In this document: positions 16,739-25,183 of the stretch, one piece after another | How the letters are laid out: every line of letters starts with the position of its first letter | Numbering within the stretch: position 1 is the stretch's first letter | DNA from: Acidobacteriota bacterium | GTDB lineage: Bacteria; Acidobacteriota; Terriglobia; Bryobacterales; Bryobacteraceae | Direction: 5' to 3' | DNA: 40,869 nt | NCBI GenBank assembly: GCA_016213775.1 | Contig: JACQZR010000148.1 | Span: 1-40,869 of the forward strand | Translations under genes and position numbers: made by a program | The notes under the pieces: generated by a model | What the model was told of the DNA's origin: nothing | The model's input: the letters and a program-made list of their open reading frames with translations, nothing else | Databases searched by the model: none

Positions 16739-18630
16739 TGGCGTTCTCCTGTTTCCTCTTCTTCCTTCAATGACAGCCCCATGTGCGGAGGCAGCGTGAA
16801 CCGCACCTCCTCGTTCTCCAACTCATCCACAAGAACCGGCGGCGCCGACCCCAGCATTCCCTTCGGTGTCCCCGCAATGCTCCCCACGCGCCCCGCCGCG
16901 AGTTGCGCCGCAATATCGTCCAGCATTTTCGCGCGCCGCGCGGTGCCTTCCACTACCGCTTTATCCCACATCCTGGCCACCTTGCCGCCACGCTCGCGCT
17001 TTCCGCCATACGGCAACGCCCCGGGCTTCATCGCCCAATGCAGCGCGTTGCCAATCTCATCGAATACCAGCGTCCCGCCGCACAACATCGATGTGGTCCG
17101 CCCGTTGAACTTTCCGAACCTCGCGCCATCGAGCTTCACTTCTTCCCGCCAGACGTACTGCAGGACAATCTGCCGCGGCATCGCCATATTCTGCCGCGAC
17201 CTCTTCTTTGCATCGTACAAATCCGCCACAAAGAAATCGCGATTTGCCGGAATCAGCAGATCCTCGCGGTTGTCATCCAGAAACCGGTACGCCGCCGCCC
17301 TCGATCGCGAAATATCGTCGACGCTGTGCCGCACGCTCAATTGCATCCGCTCATTCAGATACCGCGGCTGCTTCATCTCCACCGCTTCGGCCGCGCTCAT
17401 GATCCCGCGTTTGACAAAAACCTCCAGCAGCATCGCGTAGTAGCCATTCGGATCCATCGGATCACTCAACTGCTGCGAACGGCACACCGCCAGCGCGTAA
17501 TCGTGGAACGACACCTCCACCGGCGGCAGCAGGTCCAGCGGCTGAATCGCCATCCGCGGCATCCGATCCGCCACGGCCCAGAAGATCTGCCGCGGGCTCT
17601 TCGGCTTCTTTCCCACTTCCTCTTCGCTGTAATGCTCCCCCAGTCGCAACAGCACATCGTACATCGCGCCCGTCAGAACTTCAGACAGTCTGTGCGGCTC
17701 CCGCTCCCCCGCCAGCGACTGCATCGTATGCTTATTGCGCCCCGTCCGCAAATAAGGATGTCCGTCGAGCGCCTGCCCGAACTCCTCCGCAATCTGAGCG
17801 AACGAGTCCGCCTTCCCCAGATCCCCCTTCGTCTCATCCGCCTCCAGCCGGCGCATACTGTTGTTGCGCAGCGTCAACAGAATCGCGCTGATGTCCCCCG
17901 TGAACTCATGAAAGGCCGCCGTCTCCGGCGAGATGCTCTCATTGAACAGCGGACGCACCCCGTCCAGCACCGCATGCGCGAACTCGTGACACACTATGTC
18001 CGTCGACAGACAAGTGAACACCGGCTTCTCCGTCGAGCCGAAAAAGTAAAACTGCAGCGACTTGCTCTCCCGGTCATAAAACGCGTTCTCCGCAAACCCG
18101 GCGTGCGGAACCACGATCAGCCGGTTCCCCTCAAATGCCCACGGAATCCGCCGTCCCAGTGCACTCCCGTCTTCAAAAAAAGCCAGCGCCCGCTGGAGCA
18201 GCACCCAAACGTTTACCTGGTGAAATGACGGATGATCCTTCGCATTCTTAGTCAATGAAGTGCCATCGGCCGCCGTGAACGTTTGCAGTTGTTCGTTCCA
18301 GACCGCCGGCGGATTCACTTTTCCCGTGTCCCCATTGAAATCCACCACGGCGAACCGCGAGCTCGTCGGACCGTCCGTCAGCCCCGGCTCCCAGTCCACC
18401 ATCGTTTCCTCGTCAAAACCCATTTCCGGCTTCGCCGCCGCCACCCACGGATCCTGGAAATAGGTGACAAAGGGGAGTCGCAGCCCGCTGTTGTCGCGGA
18501 ACTCCTGTGGTAGATACTTCGCCTGCGAATAGAGACTCACCCGCACACCAGGTGAGATGTTCACCCCCTTGATCGAAGCCCTCGGCGGCGCTTTCTTTTT
18601 CTCCTTGGCCGGTGCTGTTCCCTCTGCCAT
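16720..18630 (-). CDS. Thermolysin-like (M4-type gluzincin) metallopeptidase, cytoplasmic
   Basis: 636 residues. The core matches the thermolysin order: ENAFYD (about 181-186, equivalent to the Asn-Ala substrate segment), CHEFAH at 214-219 (zinc HExxH), LFNES, then AAFHEFTGD with the third ligand E242 and D246. REPHRLSEVLTGAMYDVLL (H313) corresponds to the transition-state His region. Unlike M4 enzymes there is no signal or propeptide; the N-terminus is Lys/Ala-rich (KEKKKAPPRA), so the protein probably acts inside the cell. The C-terminal 300 residues are unassigned. ATG 18630 follows GGAG by 7 nt. Its TGA lies inside the start of the metallohydrolase gene. The peptidase call is firm at motif level; the target is unknown. 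Confidence 0.75.
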   Translation of the reverse strand: MAEGTAPAKEKKKAPPRASIKGVNISPGVRVSLYSQAKYLPQEFRDNSGLRLPFVTYFQDPWVAAAKPEMGFDEETMVDWEPGLTDGPTSSRFAVVDFNGDTGKVNPPAVWNEQLQTFTAADGTSLTKNAKDHPSFHQVNVWVLLQRALAFFEDGSALGRRIPWAFEGNRLIVVPHAGFAENAFYDRESKSLQFYFFGSTEKPVFTCLSTDIVCHEFAHAVLDGVRPLFNESISPETAAFHEFTGDISAILLTLRNNSMRRLEADETKGDLGKADSFAQIAEEFGQALDGHPYLRTGRNKHTMQSLAGEREPHRLSEVLTGAMYDVLLRLGEHYSEEEVGKKPKSPRQIFWAVADRMPRMAIQPLDLLPPVEVSFHDYALAVCRSQQLSDPMDPNGYYAMLLEVFVKRGIMSAAEAVEMKQPRYLNERMQLSVRHSVDDISRSRAAAYRFLDDNREDLLIPANRDFFVADLYDAKKRSRQNMAMPRQIVLQYVWREEVKLDGARFGKFNGRTTSMLCGGTLVFDEIGNALHWAMKPGALPYGGKRERGGKVARMWDKAVVEGTARRAKMLDDIAAQLAAGRVGSIAGTPKGMLGSAPPVLVDELENEEVRFTLPPHMGLSLKEEEETGERQWQISC

Positions 18631-18665
18631 AAACGGTCTCCTTTTTTGCGGAAATGGACCGTCCG

Positions 18666-18671
18666 ATTATA
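18666..18671 (-). promoter_or_regulatory. -10 element upstream of the metallopeptidase gene
   Basis: TATAAT on the minus strand, preceded directly by TG, lies 35 nt before ATG 18630, leaving a leader that contains AAAGGAG. No clear -35 box is visible at 17 nt, so strength is uncertain. Confidence 0.45.
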
Positions 18672-18802
18672 CACTCCATTTCATGAGACGCACCGCTACT
18701 GCGCTCGACGGTTCCGTGATCGGTTCCTCCGATTCCCTGTACATCCTCACTTATTTATGAAAACGGCAGTTCGTGAGTCAGAATGCGTTCCAGCTAACGT
18801 CA

Positions 18803-19048
18803 CTAACGGCGTAGCGGAGAGGTGCGCTCTTCTAACGTGGTGATCCGGCGATCGTGATCGGTGAGGAGCGCTTCAATGCGAGCCAGGAGTTGCTCGATTG
18901 CTTCCAAGCGTTTGTTGAGGGAGTCTTTCAAGTCATCCAAGCGCCTGTTCAGGTCATCCACGCGCTTGTTCTGCGCCAACGATGCAACAATCAGCGTGAC
19001 GATGATTGGCAAGGCAACTTGTACGAACGGCTGCTGCAACCAGTTCAT
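18803..19048 (-). CDS. Small membrane protein with coiled coil
   Basis: 81 residues: one N-terminal membrane helix (VQVALPIIVTLIVASLA, about 9-25) followed by a heptad-patterned charged helix (VDDLNRRLDDLKDSLNKRLE and on to TLEERTS). The pattern suggests an oligomer anchored in the membrane with its coiled coil in the cytoplasm. TATACT ends 6 nt before ATG 19048, so it may be leaderless. The gene lies head to head with the plus-strand gene at 19047; the two ATGs share the tetranucleotide CATG. Such single-helix coiled-coil proteins occur as accessory factors or holin-like proteins, but I do not recognise the family. Confidence 0.65.
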   Translation of the reverse strand: MNWLQQPFVQVALPIIVTLIVASLAQNKRVDDLNRRLDDLKDSLNKRLEAIEQLLARIEALLTDHDRRITTLEERTSPLRR

Positions 19049-19559
19049 GATCCGAGTATACAGTAGCGCTCAGGCACGCGGCTTCCTCTTGGGGTGCGGG
19101 CTCGGCGACGTCCCGATCTATCTCGCTGGCCGCTGCGCCGGTGACGATGGAGTTGTCTGCGATACTGTGCTCATGTTGCTGCAAGATCTTCCGGCTGAGA
19201 CGCGCGAGCGGCTGACGAACGTCCGCTTCGACCGCATGATTGAAAAGCATGAAGGGCCGTGGGAATGGGACTGGTGGCTCAAGAGGGCCGAGTTCCTCAA
19301 TGTGGACGGCCGTTATGTTCTTCTACCCATTCCGCACAAGGATCACGCCAACATCCGTGTGCTTCGCACTGTGATGTCTGCTGACGAGCAAACGCTCATG
19401 GTGTACCACCTGGACACCACGTATGACTCCGATGAGATGCTCGCTGGTCGGGTGGCGATTTGCGAGCGTTATCCGGGAGCGGATTTCTACGTGGCGATGT
19501 TCTATCACGAGTGGTACACGATACCGACTCTGGGTGAGGCGCTGTCGCAAGTCTGCTAG
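19047..19559 (+). CDS. Hypothetical protein, family not recognised
   Basis: 170 residues from ATG 19047; an alternative start is GTG 19167 or ATG 19173. The text is acidic and Trp/Tyr-rich (HEGPWEWDWWLKRAEF, YVAMFYHEWYTIPTLGEAL), with no membrane helix and no motif I can assign. The frame continues open upstream to 18861, but that part is complementary to the small membrane-protein gene and is Ser/Arg-rich, so it is not used. There is no good ribosome binding site, which leaves the start uncertain. The gene ends 45 nt before the Stv-like gene, in the same direction, and may form an operon with it. Confidence 0.5.
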   Translation: MIRVYSSAQARGFLLGCGLGDVPIYLAGRCAGDDGVVCDTVLMLLQDLPAETRERLTNVRFDRMIEKHEGPWEWDWWLKRAEFLNVDGRYVLLPIPHKDHANIRVLRTVMSADEQTLMVYHLDTTYDSDEMLAGRVAICERYPGADFYVAMFYHEWYTIPTLGEALSQVC

Positions 19560-19604
19560 ACTTCAGGACACTGTATCGAGCCTGAATCTGGGAGGACTGC
19601 CTTC

Positions 19605-20411
19605 GTGTCAGCCTATCGTGACGCCGTCGATGACGCTCTGGATGATTGGGAAAAACCTCCCACACTGGGGCCGGTGACTTTCCCCTCCATGAGGACCAAG
19701 AGCCCAGCCAGCATTGCAGGCGTGGCACTGATCCGGAAGATAATGGCGGCGGACCCCGTCTACGACGACCGTCTGGTGGACGCAGTGGATCACCTGCTGG
19801 GAAAGCCGCATACGGGCGTATACGCGGAAGCACCACTCGCCGTGGGTTCGCGGCTCCGCACCTGCCTCGTCAGCAGGCTTGCGACAAACCCCGCCGCTGA
19901 CATGGAACCACGAGTGAAGCATGAGGACTTCAGCTTGTTCCGGGCCTGGTACACAGCGAAGGCAGCGGCCGACAAGGTGTTGTTCTCCTGTCACGGAGGG
20001 GTGCTACCGAAGGTGGTAAGGCAGGCCGGGCATCCGGAGCAGACGCGATTGCTGCACACCTACTACTTCTATTGCCAGCCGGGAGCTTCGTTGTCGTACA
20101 CGGAGTATCAGAAAGCGCTGCCGGATCTCGGCAACCGCTATGTGGACTCTTTTGGGCCGTCATCGGGGTCGGTGCCAAACATGGTGCTGCAATGTCTGGA
20201 TGCCAATCTGTTCCATCTCACCGCAAGCTACTTCTCGACATACGCCAAATCGCTAAACGGCACAGGTGCGGCGCTGGTCACCATCAACAAGCCCGGCCAG
20301 GTGATGACCCTGGATGTGGTGGACAAGCAACTGATCCCCTATCTGGCGACAAAGGGCTGGAACACGAAGGATGGGATCCACATGATCGTGTGCCGCGGCA
20401 ACATGTTGTGA
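19605..20411 (+). CDS. Stv-like domain protein (putative adhesin/effector family)
   Basis: 268 residues. GGAGGA (19591-19596) is 8 nt before GTG 19605, so the gene is real. The C-terminal 150 residues resemble the Stv family as I remember it: a strand ending in SCHGG (H130), a TYYFYCQPGASL strand, SVPNMVLQ, and a final strand with VCRG (C263, R264). His plus Cys in this arrangement is suggestive of a cysteine-hydrolase fold, but catalysis is unproven for the family. The N-terminal 110 residues are helical and unassigned. No signal peptide is present. A perfect hairpin (20425-20445) follows the stop codon. The family name is a recollection and needs a profile search. Confidence 0.55.
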   Translation: MSAYRDAVDDALDDWEKPPTLGPVTFPSMRTKSPASIAGVALIRKIMAADPVYDDRLVDAVDHLLGKPHTGVYAEAPLAVGSRLRTCLVSRLATNPAADMEPRVKHEDFSLFRAWYTAKAAADKVLFSCHGGVLPKVVRQAGHPEQTRLLHTYYFYCQPGASLSYTEYQKALPDLGNRYVDSFGPSSGSVPNMVLQCLDANLFHLTASYFSTYAKSLNGTGAALVTINKPGQVMTLDVVDKQLIPYLATKGWNTKDGIHMIVCRGNML

Positions 20412-20424
20412 GTTGGCGCTGATT

Positions 20425-20445
20425 GGCGGAGCAGTGTCCTCCGCC
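20425..20445 (+). terminator. Hairpin between the Stv-like gene and the symporter operon
   Basis: GGCGGAG (20425-20431) and CTCCGCC (20439-20445) form a perfect 7-bp stem with a 7-nt loop, 13 nt after the stop codon. There is no T-run, so it is not a classical intrinsic terminator. It also lies just upstream of the symporter promoter candidate and could serve as a regulatory site. Confidence 0.35.
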
Positions 20446-20458
20446 GTCCCCGCTCGAC

Positions 20459-20464
20459 TACAAT
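20459..20464 (+). promoter_or_regulatory. Candidate -10 of the symporter-galK operon
   Basis: TACAAT ends 8 nt before ATG 20473, which would give a leader of 0-2 nt. The -35 region (TGTCCT at about 18 nt) is weak and lies within the preceding hairpin. Confidence 0.3.
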
Positions 20465-20472
20465 AAACGCAA

Positions 20473-22185
20473 ATGTTCCGCATTGAACTCAGCCTGATCG
20501 ACTATACGATCCTCGTACTTTACTTGTGCTTTGTAGTGGGAATCGGTGTTGCATTGAAGCGGTACATGCGCACCAGCACGGACTTCTTTTTATCAGGCCG
20601 TTCGATCCCGTCGTGGATCACCGGTCTTGCATTTCTTTCAGCAAACCTCGGCGCACAGGAAGTGATGGGCATGGCGGCATCGGGCGCCAAGTATGGGATC
20701 GCCACGAGCCACTTCTATTGGGTGGGTGCGATCCCGGCGATGGTGTTTGTCGGCGTGTTTATGATGCCGTTCTATTACGGCTCGCGGGCGCGGTCGGTGC
20801 CAGAGTATTTGAAGCTGCGCTTTGACGAAAAGACGCGCGGGTTTAACGCGATCACGTTCGCGGTGATGACGGTGTTCTCGTCGGGCATTTCACTGTATGC
20901 GATGGGCATCCTGCTGGGCGTGCTGCTCGGGTGGGACTTCAACGCGAGCATCTTTCTGTCCGCGGTGATCGTGCTTTGCTACATCTTTCTCGGCGGGCTG
21001 ACGTCGGCGATTTACAACGAAGTGTTGCAGTTCTTCCTCATCGTGGCTGGGTTCCTTCCGCTGGTGTTTCTCGGATTGAGGGACATCGGCGGTTGGGAGC
21101 AACTGTCGGCGCGGCTGCAACAGGTTTCCACATCGCAGGGCTTTGCGGCGAATGCGTTCACATCGTCGTGGCAGCCGCTCACATCGACGGCGTCCAATCC
21201 GATGGGGATCGAGTGGTTCAGCATGGTGATGGGGCTCGGCTTTGTGCTCTCGTTCGGATACTGGTGCACGGACTTTCTTGTGGTGCAGCGCGCGATGGCG
21301 GCGAACTCGATGGCGGCGGCGCAGCGAACACCTTTGATCGCGGCGATGCCGAAGATGCTGTTTCCGTTTCTGGTGATTCTGCCGGGCATGCTGGCGATCG
21401 CACTGCACGGGTCGCAGGGGGCCAACGGATTCCAATTCCCGACGAAGCCGGATGGTTCGCTGAACTTCGATATGACCATTCCGCTGATGCTGGGGCATTA
21501 CTTCCCGCCGGGCATGATGGGCCTGGGACTGACGGCGCTGCTGGCGTCGTTCATGTCAGGGATGGCGGGCAACGTGACGGCGTTCAACACGGTGTGGACC
21601 TACGACATCTACCAATCGTACATCCGTAAGAATGGCTCGGACGCGCACTATCTTTGGATGGGCCGCATGGCTACGGTGTTCGGTATTCTGGCCTCGGTGG
21701 CGGCGGCGTACCTGGCGGCGCACTTCAACAACATCATGGACTTTCTGCAGCTCGTGTTTGCCTTTGTGAACGCGCCGCTGTTCGCAACATTTCTGCTGGG
21801 AATGTTCTGGAAGCGGTCCACGGGGCATGGAGCGTTTTTCGGGTTGTTGATGGGCACCGTGGCAGCGGCGCTGCATCACGGGTTGACGATTCCGAAGGGC
21901 GCGATGGCCGGGATCAAGGGCGGTTGGATGGGCTCGATGACCACGTATCCGAGCGAGATGGCGCAGAACTTCTGGACGGCCATCTGGGCGTGGACCACTT
22001 GTTTCCTGGTGACGATTGCGGTGAGTCTGATCACTACGCCGCGGGCGGAATCGGAACTGCGAGGGTTGGTCTACTCGCTGACGGACAAGCCCGCCGAAGA
22101 GCATATTCCGTGGTATCAGCGGCCGGCGCCTTTGGGAGTTGGCATCCTGGTGCTGGTGGCGCTGTTGAATATCATCTTTTTATAA
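20473..22185 (+). CDS. Sodium:solute symporter (SSS family), probably for a sugar
   Basis: 570-residue inner-membrane protein with about 14 helices. It begins IDYTILVLYLCFVVGIGVAL and continues DFFLSGRSIPSWITGLAFLS, the signature of the SSS family near helices 1-2. GAQEVMGMAASG is the Na+/substrate region of helix 1, and RARSVPEYLKLRFD is the conserved cytoplasmic loop. Helices continue to the end (LGVGILVLVALLNIIFL). It resembles SglT-type sugar carriers. It is the first gene of an operon with galactokinase two genes downstream, so galactose or a related sugar is the likely substrate; this is context-based. Confidence 0.9.
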   Translation: MFRIELSLIDYTILVLYLCFVVGIGVALKRYMRTSTDFFLSGRSIPSWITGLAFLSANLGAQEVMGMAASGAKYGIATSHFYWVGAIPAMVFVGVFMMPFYYGSRARSVPEYLKLRFDEKTRGFNAITFAVMTVFSSGISLYAMGILLGVLLGWDFNASIFLSAVIVLCYIFLGGLTSAIYNEVLQFFLIVAGFLPLVFLGLRDIGGWEQLSARLQQVSTSQGFAANAFTSSWQPLTSTASNPMGIEWFSMVMGLGFVLSFGYWCTDFLVVQRAMAANSMAAAQRTPLIAAMPKMLFPFLVILPGMLAIALHGSQGANGFQFPTKPDGSLNFDMTIPLMLGHYFPPGMMGLGLTALLASFMSGMAGNVTAFNTVWTYDIYQSYIRKNGSDAHYLWMGRMATVFGILASVAAAYLAAHFNNIMDFLQLVFAFVNAPLFATFLLGMFWKRSTGHGAFFGLLMGTVAAALHHGLTIPKGAMAGIKGGWMGSMTTYPSEMAQNFWTAIWAWTTCFLVTIAVSLITTPRAESELRGLVYSLTDKPAEEHIPWYQRPAPLGVGILVLVALLNIIFL

Positions 22186-22194
22186 GGAGTCATC

Positions 22195-22401
22195 ATGGGT
22201 CTCGATCTGCGCTTTCCCATCGGCCTGTTGATGGGCATTATCGGCCTGCTGATGACAGGCTATGGATTGACGAGCGGCGAGGAAGTGTACAAGCGCTCGC
22301 TCGGCATCAACGTGAACCTCGTTTGGGGTTCGGTACTGCTGGTGTTCGGCCTGGTGATGCTGTACGCATCGCGGCGATCGTTTAGCGGGGGCGGCAAGTG
22401 A
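22195..22401 (+). CDS. Small two-helix membrane protein
   Basis: 68 residues, with AAGGAG 6 nt before ATG 22195. Two membrane helices (FPIGLLMGIIGLLMTGYGL and VWGSVLLVFGLVMLYA) are joined by a polar loop (TSGEEVYKRSLGINVN). The family is not recognised. Its place between the symporter (9 nt upstream) and galactokinase (GTGA overlap downstream) points to an accessory role for the transporter, but nothing in the sequence proves it. Confidence 0.8.
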   Translation: MGLDLRFPIGLLMGIIGLLMTGYGLTSGEEVYKRSLGINVNLVWGSVLLVFGLVMLYASRRSFSGGGK

Positions 22402-23492
22402 AAGCACGGCGATTTCGCGCGCCCGGCCGCGTGAACCTGATCGGCGAGCACACCGATTACAACGACGGATTTGTGATGCCGGCAGCACTGGCGTTTGAAA
22501 CGGTGGTAAAGATTAAGCCGCGCAGTGACCGGACGGTCACGCTGCATTCGAAGCAGTTCGTTGATCCCGTGCAGTTCTCGTTGGATGAGGCGGACGCGCA
22601 GCCGCGCAATGCGTGGAGCGATTACGTGCAGGGCGTGGCGATTGAACTGGAGCAGGCAGGCTACCGGTTACAAGGGGCCGACCTCGCCATTGACAGCAAC
22701 GTGCCGGTGGGCGCGGGGCTCAGCTCCTCGGCGGCATTGGAAGTATCGTCGGGGCTGGCGCTGTCGACGGTGGCCGGCCACACGATCGAGAGGAAGGAGT
22801 TGGCGCGGATCTGCCAGCGGGCAGAGAACGAATTCGTCGGCATGAAGTGCGGCATCATGGACCAGTTCATTTCGCTGCACGGGGAGCCGAATCACGCCGT
22901 GCTGCTCGATTGCCGGTCGCTGGAGTACCGTGCGGTGCCGCTGCCTGAGCATGTACGGATTGTCGTTTGCAACACGATGGTGAAGCATCAGCTCAACGGC
23001 AGCGAGTACAACGCGCGGCGGCAGGATTGCATGGATGCGGCCCTGCTGTTGGGCGTTGCGACTCTGCGCGATATCGGCTACGAGCAGTTCTGCGTCATGC
23101 AGGACTCGCTGCCGGAGAGGGTGCGGATGCGGGCATCGCACGTCATACAGGAGATCGAACGGACGGAGCGCGCGGCGGATGTGCTGGAGCTGGGCGATCT
23201 GGAACAATTCGGACGGTTCCTGTTTGAATCGCACGAGACACTTCGTGATTTATACGAGGTGAGCTGCGCCGAACTGGATCTGATGGTCAAGCTCGCGCAG
23301 GAACAGGAAGGCGTGTACGGGGCTCGAATGACCGGCGGAGGGTTCGGCGGCTGCACCGTGAATCTGGTGGAGGCCGAGCATACGGAGCGCTTTCGCACGC
23401 AGGTGGCGGCGGCTTACCGGCAGGCAACCGGGATCCAGCCGGAGATCTATGTCTGCGCGGCGTCGGGTGGAGCGGGGGAGGTTCTTCTATGA
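22398..23492 (+). CDS. galK: Galactokinase
   Basis: 364-residue GHMP-family enzyme that phosphorylates alpha-D-galactose to galactose 1-phosphate with ATP, the first committed step of the Leloir pathway. Motif 1, APGRVNLIGEHTDYNDG at about 8-24, includes the catalytic Arg and the galactose-binding Glu/His/Asp. Motif 2, PVGAGLSSSAALEVSSG at about 97-113, is the ATP loop. KCGIMDQFIS carries the catalytic Asp. Motif 3, MTGGGFGGCTVNLV at about 319-332, closes the site. Length and order are normal. GTG 22398 overlaps the stop of the small membrane gene, and its TGA overlaps the ATG of the next gene. No galT, galE or mutarotase gene is in the window, so the rest of the pathway must be encoded elsewhere. 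Confidence 0.96.
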   Translation: MKARRFRAPGRVNLIGEHTDYNDGFVMPAALAFETVVKIKPRSDRTVTLHSKQFVDPVQFSLDEADAQPRNAWSDYVQGVAIELEQAGYRLQGADLAIDSNVPVGAGLSSSAALEVSSGLALSTVAGHTIERKELARICQRAENEFVGMKCGIMDQFISLHGEPNHAVLLDCRSLEYRAVPLPEHVRIVVCNTMVKHQLNGSEYNARRQDCMDAALLLGVATLRDIGYEQFCVMQDSLPERVRMRASHVIQEIERTERAADVLELGDLEQFGRFLFESHETLRDLYEVSCAELDLMVKLAQEQEGVYGARMTGGGFGGCTVNLVEAEHTERFRTQVAAAYRQATGIQPEIYVCAASGGAGEVLL

Positions 23493-25180
23493 TTCTGCTG
23501 TTCTCGTTACTCGCGGCAATGGCACCGGGGCAAGCGCCGGACGCCATTTATCACAACGGCAAGATCGTCACGTTGTGGGCGAAGCAGCCCGTGGCGCAGG
23601 CAGTGGCGATTCGTGGAGGGCGCTTCGTCGCGGTGGGGACAAGCGCGGATCTGTTGAAGACTGCTGGAGCGGGGACGCAGCGGGTGGATCTCCAGGGCAG
23701 GACCGTGCTGCCGGGCCTGATTGACAGTCACGTGCATCCGATTGGGGCGGCGATGAGCGAGAAGGACGGTCCGGTGCCGGTGATGGATTCGATCGCCGAC
23801 ATCCAAACGTACTTGAAGAAACTGGCGGCGACTGCGCCACGCGACCGGGTGCTCTTTGTACCGAAGGTGTACTCCACGCGAATGAAGGAACGCCGTTATC
23901 CGACGCGCTATGAGCTGGATGCGGCTGCGCCCGATCATGTCGCCGTAACTGACAACGGTTACGCCGCGGTGTTGAACACCCGCGCGCTGGCGCGGAGCCG
24001 GATCACGCGCGATACGCCGCAGCCCGCGAATGGCAAGATCATTAAAGATGCACGCGGCGAACCGACGGGGTTGGTGTTGGGCGCGTCGCAGTTGGTGGGC
24101 GAATACCGGCGGGCGCGGGCGGCGACGCATGAGGACATGTTGTGGTCGCTGCGCGAGATGCAGAAGAAGTACAACGAAGTGGGCTTTACGAGCATCATTG
24201 ATCGCGGCCAATCGCCCGAAGGCTTTCGCGCCTACCAGGCGATGCGGCAGAAGAACGAACTGACGCTGCGGACCACTGTCACTTATTCGATCAGCGCGCA
24301 GGGTACTCCGGAAGATGTGCGGAAACAGGTGCGGGCGATTCCGTTTGTGACCGGGATGGGCGATGAGTGGTTTCGTACGGGATCGATTAAGACGGTGGCC
24401 GATGGGGGGATTCTGATCGGCACGGCCTACCTGCGCGAGCCGTATGGTGAGCACACCGAGATCTACGGGTACAAAGACCCGGACTATCGCGGCGTGCTTG
24501 CGGTGCCGCGCGAGAACCTGATCGCAATGGCGCGCGAGGCCAATGCGCTGGGCTGGCAGATGACGGCGCATACCGCCGGCGGCGGCGCCACCGATGCGCT
24601 GCTGGATGCGTATGAAGCTGCGAATGCGGAGAAGCCGATTCGCGAGCGGCGGTTCACGGTGACGCATGGGAACTTTCCGAGCGCCGATGCGATTGCGCGG
24701 GCGGCGCGGTTGGGCGTGGCGTTCGATTGCCAGCCGCAATGGTATTACTTCGACGGGCCGGCACTACGTCCGGTGTTCGGGCCGGAGCGGATCAAGCAGT
24801 TTCAACCGCTGCGCACGATGCTGGAAAAAGGCGTGATGGTGGCGGGCGGCTCCGATCACATGATCCGCTTTGATTCGCGCAAGGCGATCAATGCGTACAA
24901 TCCATTTTGGGCGATGTGGATGACTATCACGCGGCAGACGGTGGACGGCACTCCGATCAATCCAGGAGAAGCTCTGACGCGCGAGCAGGCGTTGCGATTG
25001 TGGACCATCAACAGCGCGTGGCTTTCCTTTGATGAGACCCGGAAGGGTTCGATAGAGCCGGGGAAGCTGGCCGATTTGGTGGTGATTAGTGACGATCTGC
25101 TGACTTGTCCGGTGGACCGCATCAAGGACATCGAAGCGTTGCTGACTGTCGTGGACGGCAAGGTTGTCTACAAGAGGTGA
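23489..25180 (+). CDS. YtcJ-like metal-dependent amidohydrolase (Amidohydro_3)
   Basis: 563 residues with a signal peptide (MILLFSLLAAMAPGQAP), so probably periplasmic. The fold is an amidohydrolase TIM barrel: VLPGLIDSHVHP gives metal ligands H81 and H83, QMTAHTAGGGATD and VTHGNFP supply later His ligands, and GGSDHMI the final Asp. LADLVVISDD near the C-terminus is the usual small beta-domain. Relatives of the YtcJ/NfdA type hydrolyse amides, but their natural substrates are mostly unknown. It is translationally coupled to galK (ATGA), so it may act on compounds connected with the imported sugar; this is inferred only from position. Confidence 0.9.
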   Translation: MILLFSLLAAMAPGQAPDAIYHNGKIVTLWAKQPVAQAVAIRGGRFVAVGTSADLLKTAGAGTQRVDLQGRTVLPGLIDSHVHPIGAAMSEKDGPVPVMDSIADIQTYLKKLAATAPRDRVLFVPKVYSTRMKERRYPTRYELDAAAPDHVAVTDNGYAAVLNTRALARSRITRDTPQPANGKIIKDARGEPTGLVLGASQLVGEYRRARAATHEDMLWSLREMQKKYNEVGFTSIIDRGQSPEGFRAYQAMRQKNELTLRTTVTYSISAQGTPEDVRKQVRAIPFVTGMGDEWFRTGSIKTVADGGILIGTAYLREPYGEHTEIYGYKDPDYRGVLAVPRENLIAMAREANALGWQMTAHTAGGGATDALLDAYEAANAEKPIRERRFTVTHGNFPSADAIARAARLGVAFDCQPQWYYFDGPALRPVFGPERIKQFQPLRTMLEKGVMVAGGSDHMIRFDSRKAINAYNPFWAMWMTITRQTVDGTPINPGEALTREQALRLWTINSAWLSFDETRKGSIEPGKLADLVVISDDLLTCPVDRIKDIEALLTVVDGKVVYKR

Positions 25181-25183
25181 ATC

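Noticed and set aside
18631-18802. Replication origin at the skew switch
   Set aside because: Only a two-mismatch DnaA-box-like TTATACACT is seen, with no cluster of boxes and no dnaA, dnaN or parAB nearby.
18861-19046. N-terminal extension of the plus-strand hypothetical protein
   Set aside because: It is exactly antisense to the small membrane coiled-coil gene, Ser/Arg-rich, and has no ribosome binding site, so translation from 18861 is unlikely.
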